Shown: piece by piece, positions 1-10,523 of the stretch
How positions within the stretch are numbered: the first letter of the stretch is position 1
How the letters are laid out: the number at the start of each line of letters is the position of its first letter
From: Sclerotiophoma versabilis
Taxonomy: Eukaryota > Ascomycota > Dothideomycetes > Pleosporales > Didymellaceae
DNA: 64,000 nucleotides
Assembly: GCA_012274445.1 (NCBI GenBank)
Contig: JAAROD010000058.1
Span: 1,550,001 to 1,614,000 of the forward strand
Direction of reading: 5' to 3'
Position numbers and translations under genes: made by a program
The notes under the pieces: generated by a model
Told to the model about the DNA's origin: nothing
The model's database searches: none
What the model saw: the letters and a program-made list of their open reading frames with translations, nothing else

Positions 1-2573
1 TTCTTCATCTGATTTCCGGACCCCAATGCTTCCTCATTGAGACAACTCTGAGAGTTTCAGTAGTCTAGCATAGCCACAGAGTCTATTGCTATGTCAGTAG
101 CATACATTCACACTAATGCATGCCCAAGACGTATATCTCCAGGTTGATTGCACATTATCTTGGTCTGACCGGTTCGACTCTCTCATCGTATCTTCGACCA
201 TTCTTGCCGATACATTAATCCCGTCATCTGCTCAATCATCGAGCGCAACAATATTCGGCATGCTTGACAACTAGGGGTCCTGGGGAGTTTTTTCCTTTAC
301 AGCGAAAGCAAGATTCATGTCAACAACGAAGATAGGGTACTAACGATCGCTTGCGTATGTTCATCTACATTGACTGCGCAGCCAGCATCGATTAGGGACC
401 CGCCCAAACAACGAGCCTCGAGGAACTTCCCCTCGCTTCATGCTAAATCCGTTAACGAAGTCAAATACTGAAGCACATCCTCCCAAAGAAGCAAGCCGCG
501 TAGCGTCCATCTAGCCGAATCAGAAGCTGAAGGGAGCGCTTGCGAAACAAACATCTTCTGCTTCATCAAGAACTATCGGCTGAGACACACGAGTGGGTGA
601 TGTCGCACCAGGAGAGCAAGCCTATCTCCACTCTAGCAGAAATTTGGAACTTCTGAATTAGAACAGCATCAATATGCTTGAGGCTTCCCAAGAGATCGCT
701 GATCAAGAGTTTCGGGGTCAATACACAACTTGTATCTGTCAAAGGCACTTTGGCCAACGCGGTCTGCGACAATGGAACTCACCTTAAGAATTAGATATGC
801 ATGTGGAAGAGTACATCGAGTCCCTGCTACCCTGTCCATGAAACTTAGAACCTGCAAACTCAGTTGCAAGGACACTGCTACATTCTTCTCCTCTTGCCGT
901 AGAAAAGTGCCAAGAGTATCTCCCAAGTAGAGCGACTTCTTCTCAGAGAAGGAATTGTGTTCGAGCCATTTTGTCATTAGCAAATACAGCAGAACGAATA
1001 TCGGACTCATGTAGTGATCTACTCATGCGGAGCTTGCTTCCAGTTTCTCGATTGCGAAGTCGAGAAGACGAAAAGAGAGCAAAGATGGCCTCAGAAGAAC
1101 GTGCAACAGCAACAATATTGCGCGCTCATTACTGTACGCTGTTCAGGTCATCGCAAGATAGAACAAAAAGCCTGCGTGGAAGAGAGCTTGTTTCTTTGTC
1201 TGAGGCAAAGCCTTTCCTTACGGAAGCCGTCGTGGTTCGCGTATGCTAAGGACCAGTCAATTTGTCATAGTGAAGTACCTGGATCAAAAATTTGCGCACC
1301 TACCTAAAGAGAAAACAAACGGAAAATATCAAGGATACTTTTGATAATCCCCTCTCGAGACACAAATGGTGGCAAGATATACTAAGCCACGTAGTACTAG
1401 CCAGCCAGCCATTGCTACCTAGGCAGATTACGAACTCGATGGATACTGATAGCGCACTTGAGGTAATGAAGATCAGAATTTTTATTCAGGAAACCTCTAG
1501 ATAACCAGCACCAGTAACAACCTGCCCATTATACGTACATACTGCTCATTTCAGACGTCAAAATTTGGAAACATCAACATCAGCTTCTTTTGCATTGCTC
1601 CCGGAGGACCTTCTCTTGCAATATTTCGGATGGACAACTGGAACAGAAGATTGGAATGGTTTGGTAGATCATTACAGTATCCTTCTCTTCCAAAGGCTAG
1701 GTCATACTGACGAAACGACATGACGCGCATATGGTCTCTATGTACGGTGCATGATAAAAAATAAGCGGCAGTACAAAATATGTGGCGTATCAATTGTTGA
1801 ACGGGATACAGAGGGGGGAGTACTTGTTGTGGACTACAGTGGGCTTCTAGTCGAAAACGAGGCCCAGGAAAAGAACGAAGAGAGCCGACGGAGGATTGCC
1901 AAAATCTTCAAGAAAATCCATACGCTAGAAGAAACGGTACTGTTGAATGCCAGTGGCGGCTGGTTGGCAGATCGAGGCGATTGGAATCTCTTTCCTGCTT
2001 CTCGGGCTGATGTAGCACTGGCTTGTTGACTGGAGGGGAAGAGACTTGAGAAGATACTGGGGAGGATTTGGAATTATAGGATACGACGGTGTTTGGAAAA
2101 CATGATAAGGGCTTTCGAAGAGACTTGTGTTAGATTGATAGAGTAGCTAGGTGGGACGCCTTCAAGCTGTCCTTTCAATGAATACTGCACTGAAATACCA
2201 AATGCGAGTCCCTACAAGAAGTGAAGGGTTTCTACGAGTGTTTCATCCTTGCAACCCAAATCGACGTACCTACTTCGTCTGGATGGTTAGAGTGGAGCAG
2301 TTATTGTCCTCAAGCTGGTATAGAATGATATGTCAGGACGACTCCGCCCACATAATCAAAACTAACGATGTACCTCAACTGGTTCGATATAAGTTAGCTC
2401 GAGTAATCCAAGAATAACATACGCGGATTAGTGTTCAAAGCTAAAACTGAGAAACAATCTTCTCCGTCCTTCACGGTCTTCCTGTTATCGATAAGATAAG
2501 ATAAACCAAAATATATTTCCAAGACCCCGCAAAGTGTCCAAACAATCCTCTTCCCTTTTGAGCGCCACTCAAA
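1..2573. other. Gap with no convincing gene
   Basis: Only short open frames occur here and none matches a family I recognise. On the plus strand, positions 1292-1504 and 1556-2029 lie in the same frame. They are broken by a stop near 1502 and another near 1722, and the last part (1751-2029) has a charged helical segment. On the minus strand, 669-1010 has a donor-like GTGAG and an acceptor about 50 bases on, but the joined frame hits a stop at once. These may be remnants of decayed genes or chance frames. Confidence 0.3.
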
Positions 2574-3422
2574 ATGTCTCTTTGTGTCGCATGCAACAAG
2601 CCCTTGGTGGTCGAGATTGAGGCTGACGATGAGGAGCAATACGAAATGGCCGGCTCGTCTTCTGGCAAAGCACCAGCTGCAGCGCCCGAAACCGTTCCAG
2701 ATGACGTACAGCTGAACTGTGGGTGCCACTTCCACTGGTAAGAAATGCTCGACAGGATATGACTACCTATGACTGATAACTATAGGGACTGTCTTCTGGA
2801 AGCCTACCATGTCACCGAGTGCCCCAACTGCGGCAAGAATATTGCGTCCGTTTCACAAACTGGCGAACAGCAAGTTCTCTGCAACCTGACGAATGAAGGT
2901 GGCCTACAAGAGAACCTCGACCTTCTTCCCCTGCTCACCGAAGAGAGCTACCTGAAAGCGTACCCCGAAGACCGCAAATGCCGCGCATTCCTCGAATTCT
3001 GTCGCGAAGGCGACTACAAGGCCATCATTGGCATGTTGCAGGATGACGAGGTGGAGGAAGACGACGAGGATGAGGAGATGGCCGACGATGATCAACCGGG
3101 CAAGGATGTTGGTATTGACAGGCTCTTGAGATACCAGGACCCTATTGGCGAGATGCAGTCAGGCCTGCATGCTGCTGTTCAGGCTCAGAGTAGGGAGGTT
3201 GCATGGCTGCTTCTACTACTCGCCAGCAACCTAGATCTTATGCAATTTCCGCCTGAGGTCTTCCAGGAAGCAGCGGCTATGGGCATCATGCGAGGACTTA
3301 CAGAGGATAAGGTGGATATCAGGAGTTTAAGGGATGCAAATGGTAAGTCTGCGGAAGACTACGCGAATGATATTGGTGGCGTATGGAACGGATGGACAGG
3401 CAATGGACGGCTGGCTATATGA
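2574..3422 (+). CDS. RING-like zinc protein with ankyrin-type C-terminus
   Basis: Two exons, 2574-2737 and 2786-3422, give 266 residues. The 48-base intron (GTAAGA...TATAG) splits a Trp codon and keeps the frame. The N-terminus shows a RING-variant ligand series: C4 and C7, then C49, C51, H52, H54 and C57, then C67 and C70. The intron falls inside this zinc module, which supports the splice. A very acidic stretch lies in the middle (about residues 150-162). The second half has helical pairs and an 'LHAAVQAQSREVAWLLLL' segment typical of an ankyrin repeat. A RING fold suggests a ubiquitin ligase or a protein-binding module, but no substrate can be read from the sequence. It resembles conserved hypothetical fungal proteins. 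The start is the first ATG in frame with the zinc ligands. Confidence 0.8.
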
Positions 3423-3750
3423 GCTTTGCTGCGAAGCTCGCAGATGCATAACCAGTTGATGGAATGATACCCAGTGGTAGAAAGAAAGGTACAAATAGCA
3501 TATAAGAAGCATCATTTTGAATTCAGAATGCAGAGGATACGACTTGCACTTCGTTCTTAACTGTAGACACATCAACAGAATACTCTGTTATATGTCAAGG
3601 CTGCCGCTGCTTCGTTTCAGGCCGCCCACGTGATCGACGCGACGTGAAATTGCGCTAGCAGACGCGTCGACGGCATTGCACTTTGAGCATCAACACTTCT
3701 CTTTCAGCATCCATTACACACTACAAGTCCGCCGAAATTCATCAGACAGC

Positions 3751-4393
3751 ATGGCGGATGGTTTCAAACGTGGTGGCTTTCGAGGTCGCGGTAATAGCGG
3801 CTTCAAGAAAGGCTACGCGAGGAAGCGCTCACCTGAAGATGACGATGATGCGCGTCGTGGGAGCAAGAAATCGAAGGGCAACGACTACGACGACAAGGCA
3901 GAAGACACAACACCTATTGTTCCAAAGTTACAGACAGACGACGACAACAACCCATTCATCGCAGTATGTTCTTGTGTACCTGCTACAGATTGGATGAATA
4001 ACCAGTCTAGCTCAATCACAGCGGCAAACGACGTGTCACAGTTAGCGACTTCAAAGACATGACACTTGTCAGTATTCGAGAGTACTGGGTGAACGATGGA
4101 GGCGAACTGAAGCCAGGAAAGAAGGTACAGGGCAAGCCTGCCTTATCAGCAGTTGGGTTATTGATCATCTTTAGGGCATATCACTGCCGATAGAGCAGTA
4201 CAACGCACTCCTCGCCGCAGCGCCGCTGCTCGAATCCGTTCTTAGCAAGAAAAGTATTCAGGTAGCACGCCCAGACTATGAGAAACCCCCGAATGCCCCA
4301 GAAGCAGTTGAGGAAGAGGAAGAGGGGGAAGAAAAAGAGAAAGAAAAGAGAGAAGAAAAAGAAGAAGAAACCGAGGAGAAAGAAGAACAATAA
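3751..4393 (+). CDS. SUB1: Transcriptional coactivator p15/PC4 (Sub1-like)
   Basis: Three exons, 3751-3963, 4011-4124 and 4175-4393, both introns in phase 0, give 181 residues. The N-terminus is a basic RG-rich tail with an acidic serine/aspartate patch. The core reads NPFIALNHSGKRRVTVSDF, then the IREYW and PGKKGISLPIEQYNALL motifs. This is the PC4 single-stranded DNA-binding fold that works with RNA polymerase II during initiation, elongation and repair. The C-terminus is a run of Glu and Lys that ends at TAA 4391-4393. The same frame continues past this stop for 22 more acidic codons to a second TAA at 4460-4462, finishing in DNDSDEE. The stop therefore looks like a nonsense change in the tail, or a sequence error. 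The conserved core is intact. Confidence 0.9.
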
Positions 4394-6180
4394 GAAGAGG
4401 AAGAAGGTAAAGAAGGGCAACAGTCTGTGGCAAAAGTTGACAATGACTCAGATGAGGAGTAAATCTTATGCAGTCCAAGGCTCTAGGAATGTCGCCTATT
4501 CTGCACCTGGCGCATCGCCGTGGGAATGAATGGAGCCACGAGGGATATATCCTGGGCGCTACGTCCTAGCCCGCTGCATTGCAAATACATCCTCCAGGGC
4601 TACTTCATCGAGGGAGTGTATACACAAAATCGGTGCTACGATGACGAACGACCTGTACTTGTTCCTGTGTACCTCGCGAGAGGATGGTCAGGGCATGCAT
4701 CCTCTGCCAGCCTTTGAGCTGCACTTTTCCAAGATTCATTAAAATCTCGACTGCGCAAGCCATCCAACGGCTACGGACCTGCTTTACTACATGTTGCTTC
4801 TGACAGCAAGCTTCGTATTCGCGACACGCTCGAGATACTCTTCTTTTCCGTTCACACCTGCGCTGGGCCGGGAAGAGTCTGACTGCGTTCTCATGTTGCT
4901 CTAAATTGGCAAGCTTTTTGACAAATGAACTAGTCAAGATCTAGGCCAATGGATTGGATGCCCTCCAGGTATAGCTAAGCTGCTGAGAGCCAACCATGTG
5001 GTACACACCAACTCATCAAGAAGCCTCTGGTTAGATCGGCCTATCCGCTACCGTATAGTGATGGAGTTATCTGCTATGAAAAGGGCTTCGTCCACGCTTT
5101 TCGACTCGAGGGCCATGTGCAGTGACTGCTTACAAAACTCCGATCTTTAGTCAGTCTTGCTGCTGCTTGCAAGATCTGTCATTGCCCGCCAGTCAGGTTG
5201 TAACACCAGAAGTCGAACCATGAGCATTGTTCGTCCAAGACGGAACGTGAAAGATGTCCGAGGAGATATATCACGCTTACATCATACCGATGAACATGAG
5301 TAGCATTGTTCCTGGCATTATCACCATACTGGTCAACTTCCAAATTGATCGACTCGCATTAGACCTCCCATCACGCCACCCAGATTTCGAGACTCCCTTT
5401 CAACAGAACGTACGATCTGGTTCAGGCATACAGCCCTTCTGGATAGAGAGCACGGCATCTAGGCTTTTCAGTGTCTACAACCTTTACACGTTGGCGGCTC
5501 AAGGTCCAAGCGTCATCGCCGCAACAGCTTCTAGACTATGGACTCCAAAACTGGACGAACGCGACTGGTCGGTCACAGTAACGAGTTGGATCGCTACCAG
5601 AACTAGGGGACATAGTTTTAAGACGTTATCCTCGTGAGCATGACCAAGCTATGTCATGCATTGAGTGGGAGGCATCCACTCATCTGCGCCGGTCGGATTA
5701 GCCAGTATTGTCAGCCTTCCTCAGAGCCTACTCAGTCGAGTAAGCCCACCAATGTAATGTTCTTAGAAATTGACAGTTGTCCATTCCTTTACCAATGCGA
5801 CATTTGCGCATTGCTTTTCATGCATCGCGGTATGTCACCGTGCCCCTTTGACCATATTGGCCACGACCACGAAGCGAGAGGATCTCCTCGCCAGATACTA
5901 CATCTTCCAATGTTGAACGACAGTAAGGGACGTATGGAGGGGATTTGAAGCCTAGAATGTGCCGGGATGACCTCCGGTCCAATCTGTTGGCACTTGTACA
6001 ACGGCCCTTGTGTATGTTCTTGAATTCCGGAGAACGAGACTTGGAATGGACCAATCTTGGCTGTACTTCACATCGTTGATCGCGGCAGTGGGTTCAAGCA
6101 CTACAGTCCACGGTATATAATAGAAAGAGCAGGATAATGTCTCGGCATCGCAAGCCTTCGACAGGCACACAATCGTTATC
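4394..6180. other. Gap: 3' region of Sub1 and promoter of repeat protein
   Basis: The first 69 bases continue the Sub1 frame. Beyond that I see no coding signal. The 127-codon open frame at 5254-5637 has no recognisable domain and no spliced continuation. Confidence 0.5.
6113..6121 (+). promoter_or_regulatory. TATA box of repeat-protein gene
   Basis: A GTATATAATAG stretch sits about 65 bases before the ATG at 6181, a normal distance for a fungal TATA box plus a short leader. It suggests strong, regulated expression. Confidence 0.5.
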
Positions 6181-8877
6181 ATGGGTTCCGCGCTGAAGGT
6201 GTTCCACGCCTTGTCCATTCTTTCCGTCATTGTTCCAAGCGTCAATGCCGTTCCAGCTGGCGCCAAACTCGAACTCAAAGCTTTCCAGAACATCGACAAG
6301 CTTGTCTACAAGCGACAGGATCTTGGGGGCCTAATCGACACTTGCAACCTTTGCCCGGTCATTCGAAGGTTGTCGAACTACATTCCCGCAGATGTCCAGA
6401 ACACAGCAAACAACGTTAACAACCAGGTGAGGGATCTGATCGCTGCTATCGGACCTCAGCTTCCTGGTGGAATACCCGCTTTGGACAGTCTCCTCAATAA
6501 CCCGACGGATATACTTGGCGGAGTTACAGACGCACTCGGCAACCTTCCGGTTGTTAGTGACCTCACCAATGGCCTTCCTATCGCCACAGACGTGCTTGGT
6601 GGAGGCCTTCCAACAGACGCGCTCGGTGCAGTCACAGATGCGCTAGGATCCGTTCTTCCCGTTGCTACCGATGCACTTGGCGCTGTCACAGACCTACTTG
6701 GTGGAGGAGGCCTTCCAACAGATGCACTGGGCTCTCTCCTTCCTGTTCCTACAGATGCGCTTGGTGCAGTCACAGATGCACTAGGATCTATCCTGCCTGT
6801 TCCCACTGATGCGCTTGGTGCCGTTACAGACCTGCTTGGTGGAGGAGGCCTTCCAACAGATGCACTAGGCTCTCTCCTTCCTGTTCCTACAGATGCGCTT
6901 GGTGCAGTCACAGACGCACTAGGATCTATCCTGCCTGTTCCCACTGATGCGCTTGGTGCCGTTACAGACCTGCTTGGTGGAGGAGGCCTTCCAACAGATG
7001 CACTGGGCTCTCTCCTTCCTGTTCCTACAGATGCGCTTGGTGCAGTCACAGACGCACTAGGATCTATCCTGCCTGTTCCCACTGATGCGCTTGGTGCCGT
7101 TACAGACCTGCTTGGTGGAGGAGGCCTTCCAACAGATGCACTGGGCTCTCTCCTTCCTGTTCCCACTGATGCACTCGGTGCAGTCACAGACGCGTTAGGA
7201 TCTATCCTTCCTGTTCCCACCAATGCACTCGGCGAAGGTCTTCCTACTGATGCGCTTGGTGCTGTTACAGACGCATTAGGATCTATCCTACCTGTTCCTA
7301 CTGATGCACTCGGTGCAGTCACAGACGCGTTAGGATCTATCCTTCCTGTTCCCACCGATGCACTCGGCGAAGGCCTTCCCACTGATGCGCTTGGTGCTGT
7401 TACAGACGCACTAGGATCTATCCTTCCTGTTCCCACTGATGCACTCGGTGCTGTGACAGACGCGTTAGGATCTATCCTTCCCGTTCCTACTGATGCACTC
7501 GGTGCTGTGACAGACGCATTAGGATCTATCCTTCCTGTTCCCACCGATGCACTCGGCGAAGGCCTTCCCACTGATGCGCTTGGTGCTGTTACAGACGCAT
7601 TAGGATCTATCCTACCTGTTCCCACTGATGCACTCGGTGCTGTGACAGACGCATTAGGATCTATCCTTCCTGTTCCCACTGATGCGCTTGGTGCTGTTAC
7701 AGACGCATTAGGATCTATCCTACCTGTTCCTACTGATGCACTCGGTGCTGTAACAGACGCGTTAGGATCTATCCTTCCCGTTCCCACTGATGCGCTTGGT
7801 GCAGTCACAGACGCATTAGGATCTATCCTTCCCGTTCCCACTGATGCACTCGGTGCTGTGACAGACGCATTAGGATCTATCCTTCCCGTTCCTACCGATG
7901 CACTCGGTGCCGTCACAGATGTACTTGGTGGCGGTCTCCCAACGGACGTCTTGGGTGGCTTGCCACTCGATGCCCTGTCCGTACTACCCACAGGTATCCT
8001 TGATGCCCTTCCCACCAATACGTTGGGCGGTGTACCGCTTGATGCACTTACTGCCCTGCCAACCGAGGTCCTTGGAACTTTGCCCACAAGCATCCTCAAT
8101 GCCGTGTCATCTGTCGTCGCTGGCCTGCCTATTGCCACCGACATCCTTAGTGCCATCCCTGGTGTTGGAGACGTACTTGCAGGTGGTCTTCCAACCAATG
8201 TCGCACTCCCTGTTCCAACAGACGCGCTTCCCCTCGTAGGTGGTCTGCCAGCCATTACAGATGCTCTTGGTGGCCTTACCAACGTCACAGGAGCTCTCCC
8301 TACTGGTGCCCTGGGTAACCTACCTATTATCGGTGGTGCTCTCCCGACCAACACCGCTGGAGCTCTTCCAACAGGTGCTCTCGCTGGTCTCACGAGTGCG
8401 TTGGGCGGCCTCCCAACCGCTCTTCCAACCAATCTCGCTACCGGTCTTTCAGGCCTTGGTGGCCTCCTTGGAGGCGTTACCAACGCCCTCCCTGCCGCCA
8501 CCAGCCTTCTCGGAGGCGTGACCAGCGCTACCCCTGCCGTACCTGCGGCCACCGGTCTTTTGGGCGGCGTCACATCACCCAGAGTGCCTAGGATCATCCA
8601 AAGTGGTACGATTGTGGACAAGGCTTATAACTGGTCCTTCTATAATAACGGTGCCGTCCAGATTGAGAAGAACTTCCTTTTCCCTAGACAGGGAGTCCTC
8701 TCCGGCCTCCTGCCCGATAGGACTTTCTCGGGTCTGTTCGCTGATGGTCTGCACATTGGAGACCACGTCGTTCCTTACCCAGCGGGCTACTTGCCCCTGC
8801 TTACCGGTGTCAAACTGCCTCTTGTTTCGAGCTTGTTGAGTAACGTTCCTGACGCTGACGATGGCGATTTGAGATAA
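6181..8877 (+). CDS. Large secreted tandem-repeat protein
   Basis: A single 898-residue exon. A signal peptide (about residues 1-23) is followed by a Kex2-like KR at 44-45 and a CNLC motif at 55-58. From about residue 110 to 790 the protein is low-complexity and rich in Ala, Leu, Gly, Thr, Asp, Val and Pro. The core unit is 18 residues (GAVTDALGSILPVPTDAL), occurring about sixteen times. Several copies are joined into a longer 46-residue unit. The last 100 residues are unique, contain an NWS glycosylation sequon and are the only part likely to fold as a normal domain. There is no GPI signal. It is probably a secreted wall or matrix protein or a surface-active repeat protein, but I know of no family with a defined function. 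Repeat number is likely to vary between strains. Confidence 0.85.
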   Translation: MGSALKVFHALSILSVIVPSVNAVPAGAKLELKAFQNIDKLVYKRQDLGGLIDTCNLCPVIRRLSNYIPADVQNTANNVNNQVRDLIAAIGPQLPGGIPALDSLLNNPTDILGGVTDALGNLPVVSDLTNGLPIATDVLGGGLPTDALGAVTDALGSVLPVATDALGAVTDLLGGGGLPTDALGSLLPVPTDALGAVTDALGSILPVPTDALGAVTDLLGGGGLPTDALGSLLPVPTDALGAVTDALGSILPVPTDALGAVTDLLGGGGLPTDALGSLLPVPTDALGAVTDALGSILPVPTDALGAVTDLLGGGGLPTDALGSLLPVPTDALGAVTDALGSILPVPTNALGEGLPTDALGAVTDALGSILPVPTDALGAVTDALGSILPVPTDALGEGLPTDALGAVTDALGSILPVPTDALGAVTDALGSILPVPTDALGAVTDALGSILPVPTDALGEGLPTDALGAVTDALGSILPVPTDALGAVTDALGSILPVPTDALGAVTDALGSILPVPTDALGAVTDALGSILPVPTDALGAVTDALGSILPVPTDALGAVTDALGSILPVPTDALGAVTDVLGGGLPTDVLGGLPLDALSVLPTGILDALPTNTLGGVPLDALTALPTEVLGTLPTSILNAVSSVVAGLPIATDILSAIPGVGDVLAGGLPTNVALPVPTDALPLVGGLPAITDALGGLTNVTGALPTGALGNLPIIGGALPTNTAGALPTGALAGLTSALGGLPTALPTNLATGLSGLGGLLGGVTNALPAATSLLGGVTSATPAVPAATGLLGGVTSPRVPRIIQSGTIVDKAYNWSFYNNGAVQIEKNFLFPRQGVLSGLLPDRTFSGLFADGLHIGDHVVPYPAGYLPLLTGVKLPLVSSLLSNVPDADDGDLR
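6701..7252 (+). repeat. 138-bp tandem repeat block inside the secreted protein
   Basis: The phrase GTGGAGGAGGCCTTCC recurs at 6701, 6839, 6977 and 7115, exactly 138 bases apart, and the copies are almost identical. Each unit encodes 46 residues made of two 18-residue units plus a Gly-Gly-Gly-Gly-Leu linker. Near-identity at silent positions implies recent duplication or gene conversion. Confidence 0.9.
7253..7920 (+). repeat. 54-bp tandem repeat block inside the secreted protein
   Basis: A head-to-tail array of 54-base units coding for 18 residues (TDALGAVTDALGSILPVP). It is interrupted by short GEGLP inserts at about 7232, 7370 and 7558. The copies differ mainly at third codon positions (GCGTTA/GCATTA/GCACTA), which would let an aligner reconstruct the order of duplication. 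Confidence 0.9.
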
Positions 8878-9583
8878 GCTTTAGTTCAAGCGTAGCACGT
8901 TGAGCGTGTTCTAGCGGCTTTGGGGGCGGCTTGAAGTTGTTGTTTCCTTACACAGGGCTGAATTGCCATCCGAAATCAGGCTTGTAGACGCCATGCTGTA
9001 TTAGTAGCAATGGAATAAATAGGTGGACTTGCTGATACTCGACGAGATCTCGTAGCATCATGCCACTGTATCTGCCCTTTCTCTGTGGGATGTCGAGGCC
9101 TGCACACTATCTCATCTGATCTCGCGCTTGCAGCTTTTCGAGGCAGGGCGTTCATTTAGATAATGGAGTAAAAGTTGCAGGGATGATGAAGTTTCCTTGA
9201 CAAGGCCAAGACGCTAACGGCTGCTTACCCCGGCCCAGTACACAACCACTCCGAGCAATCGTGCGTGCCTCAGACATCGAACGTCTCAAGAACACAATTA
9301 CACACTGACAAAGTCCCAAGGCATGGTTGTTGACTGACTTCGGCGTACAAGACAATGCAATATGTCCATGCCTCTCACATTTCGTCGATGCCCTCATGGG
9401 CGCATCCCACAAGTAAGATGTGCGCAGCGGGTAAACGGCAGGGTTTGATTTGATACCGTGGTGGCTACTTCCATCTCATATACGCGCCGTATCCCACGTT
9501 CGTAAGAATTTGGCCTCATTCCTCCCTTTCCTGCCCTCAACTCTACTCTATCAAAGCACATGTAGCAGAGTGATAACCGCAAT
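8878..9583. other. Gap between two secreted-protein genes
   Basis: This holds the 3' region of the repeat-protein gene and the promoter of the next gene. I see no coding signal. Confidence 0.5.
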
Positions 9584-10468
9584 ATGATACTGCTGTTCTC
9601 CACATGTCTACTTTCCACCCTAGCCGCTGCGCAGATGGTCGGTCAGTACAGCGGCAATGACGATCAAAAACCAAGCGCCATCAACGGACGCATCTTCACT
9701 CCTGGGCTCGCGATAATCGCTTCGCCCCAACCCAACACCCCAATGGGCGGCGACTTCCTCCATGTTGCAATGGATATCTCCGGCGACGGCGCGCTCCCCT
9801 TCCCACCAGACTCCAACCCAAATGCAGAAACACAGTTCCACAACATCACGCTCTTCCTGACCAGCACCGTTCTCGGGAAAAACTTCACTATCTCTAATGG
9901 AACGACAAGCACACCGCCTTTATCAAACGTTTTGGATCAAGAGACAGGCTCAACGGTCAAGCATGTGAACTTTGAGTGGCCGCTATGTCTAGTCGGTGAC
10001 GGGAAAGATGCAAAAGGCACAGCGCGTGGAGCCTATAACATCTCAATTCATCAGTCCTTTCGCCTGAACGGAAGCGATTTCTACACGATATTCAATCTGC
10101 CAATCAGCGTTACGAACAAGATTGACCAGTTCCCGGGCGCACAACAATTGCTCACAAATCCGAGGCCGGGGCCACTGAGTGCGAACGGAGGCAGAATGGA
10201 GTGCGCTATGCTGAAGAATAAGGTATTGGGGCAGGATGAGCTGGTAAGGAGCGTGAAGAATCCAGCAAGTCAGCCGTTTGGAGCATCAGGAAAGTTGGAG
10301 GTTGGAGATACGGGGAGTAATGGAGATGCAGAGAGTGGTGGTGGACAGATTGGTGGATCGACTGGGGAATCAAGTGATAACCAGAGCGGTGTGCTGGGCG
10401 CAGGCTCTGCACTGAGGATTGGAATGACATGGGCGTTGATGCCAGCTGCACTTCTAACGTTGTTATAG
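9584..10468 (+). CDS. Secreted glycoprotein, probably GPI-anchored
   Basis: A single exon of 294 residues. A signal peptide (about 1-17, ending LAAAQ) starts it. The central region carries several N-glycosylation sequons (NIT, NFT, NGT, NIS, NGS). A Gly/Ser-rich spacer leads to a hydrophobic C-terminus (TWALMPAALLTLL) preceded by small residues, which is the layout of a GPI-anchor signal. The body is not a family I can name, but it has the look of conserved Dothideomycete surface proteins. It is probably displayed on the plasma membrane or cell wall. The gene converges with the hydrolase gene that follows, with only 55 bases between the two stop codons. Confidence 0.75.
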   Translation: MILLFSTCLLSTLAAAQMVGQYSGNDDQKPSAINGRIFTPGLAIIASPQPNTPMGGDFLHVAMDISGDGALPFPPDSNPNAETQFHNITLFLTSTVLGKNFTISNGTTSTPPLSNVLDQETGSTVKHVNFEWPLCLVGDGKDAKGTARGAYNISIHQSFRLNGSDFYTIFNLPISVTNKIDQFPGAQQLLTNPRPGPLSANGGRMECAMLKNKVLGQDELVRSVKNPASQPFGASGKLEVGDTGSNGDAESGGGQIGGSTGESSDNQSGVLGAGSALRIGMTWALMPAALLTLL

Positions 10469-10523
10469 TGGTAAGGCACTCGCAGGACTATTTTCGATTG
10501 TACACTTGGCCACATTTTCCATC

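Noticed and set aside
155..185. GGTTCGACTC resembling a tRNA T-loop
   Set aside because: No matching acceptor, D or anticodon stems are found around it.
5254..5637. 127-codon plus-strand frame upstream of the repeat gene
   Set aside because: No domain, signal peptide or splice partner, and the region reads as a promoter and intergenic sequence.
6701..7920. Regular repeats that might suggest a CRISPR or satellite array
   Set aside because: The units are multiples of three, keep one reading frame through a signal-peptide protein, and have no unique spacers.
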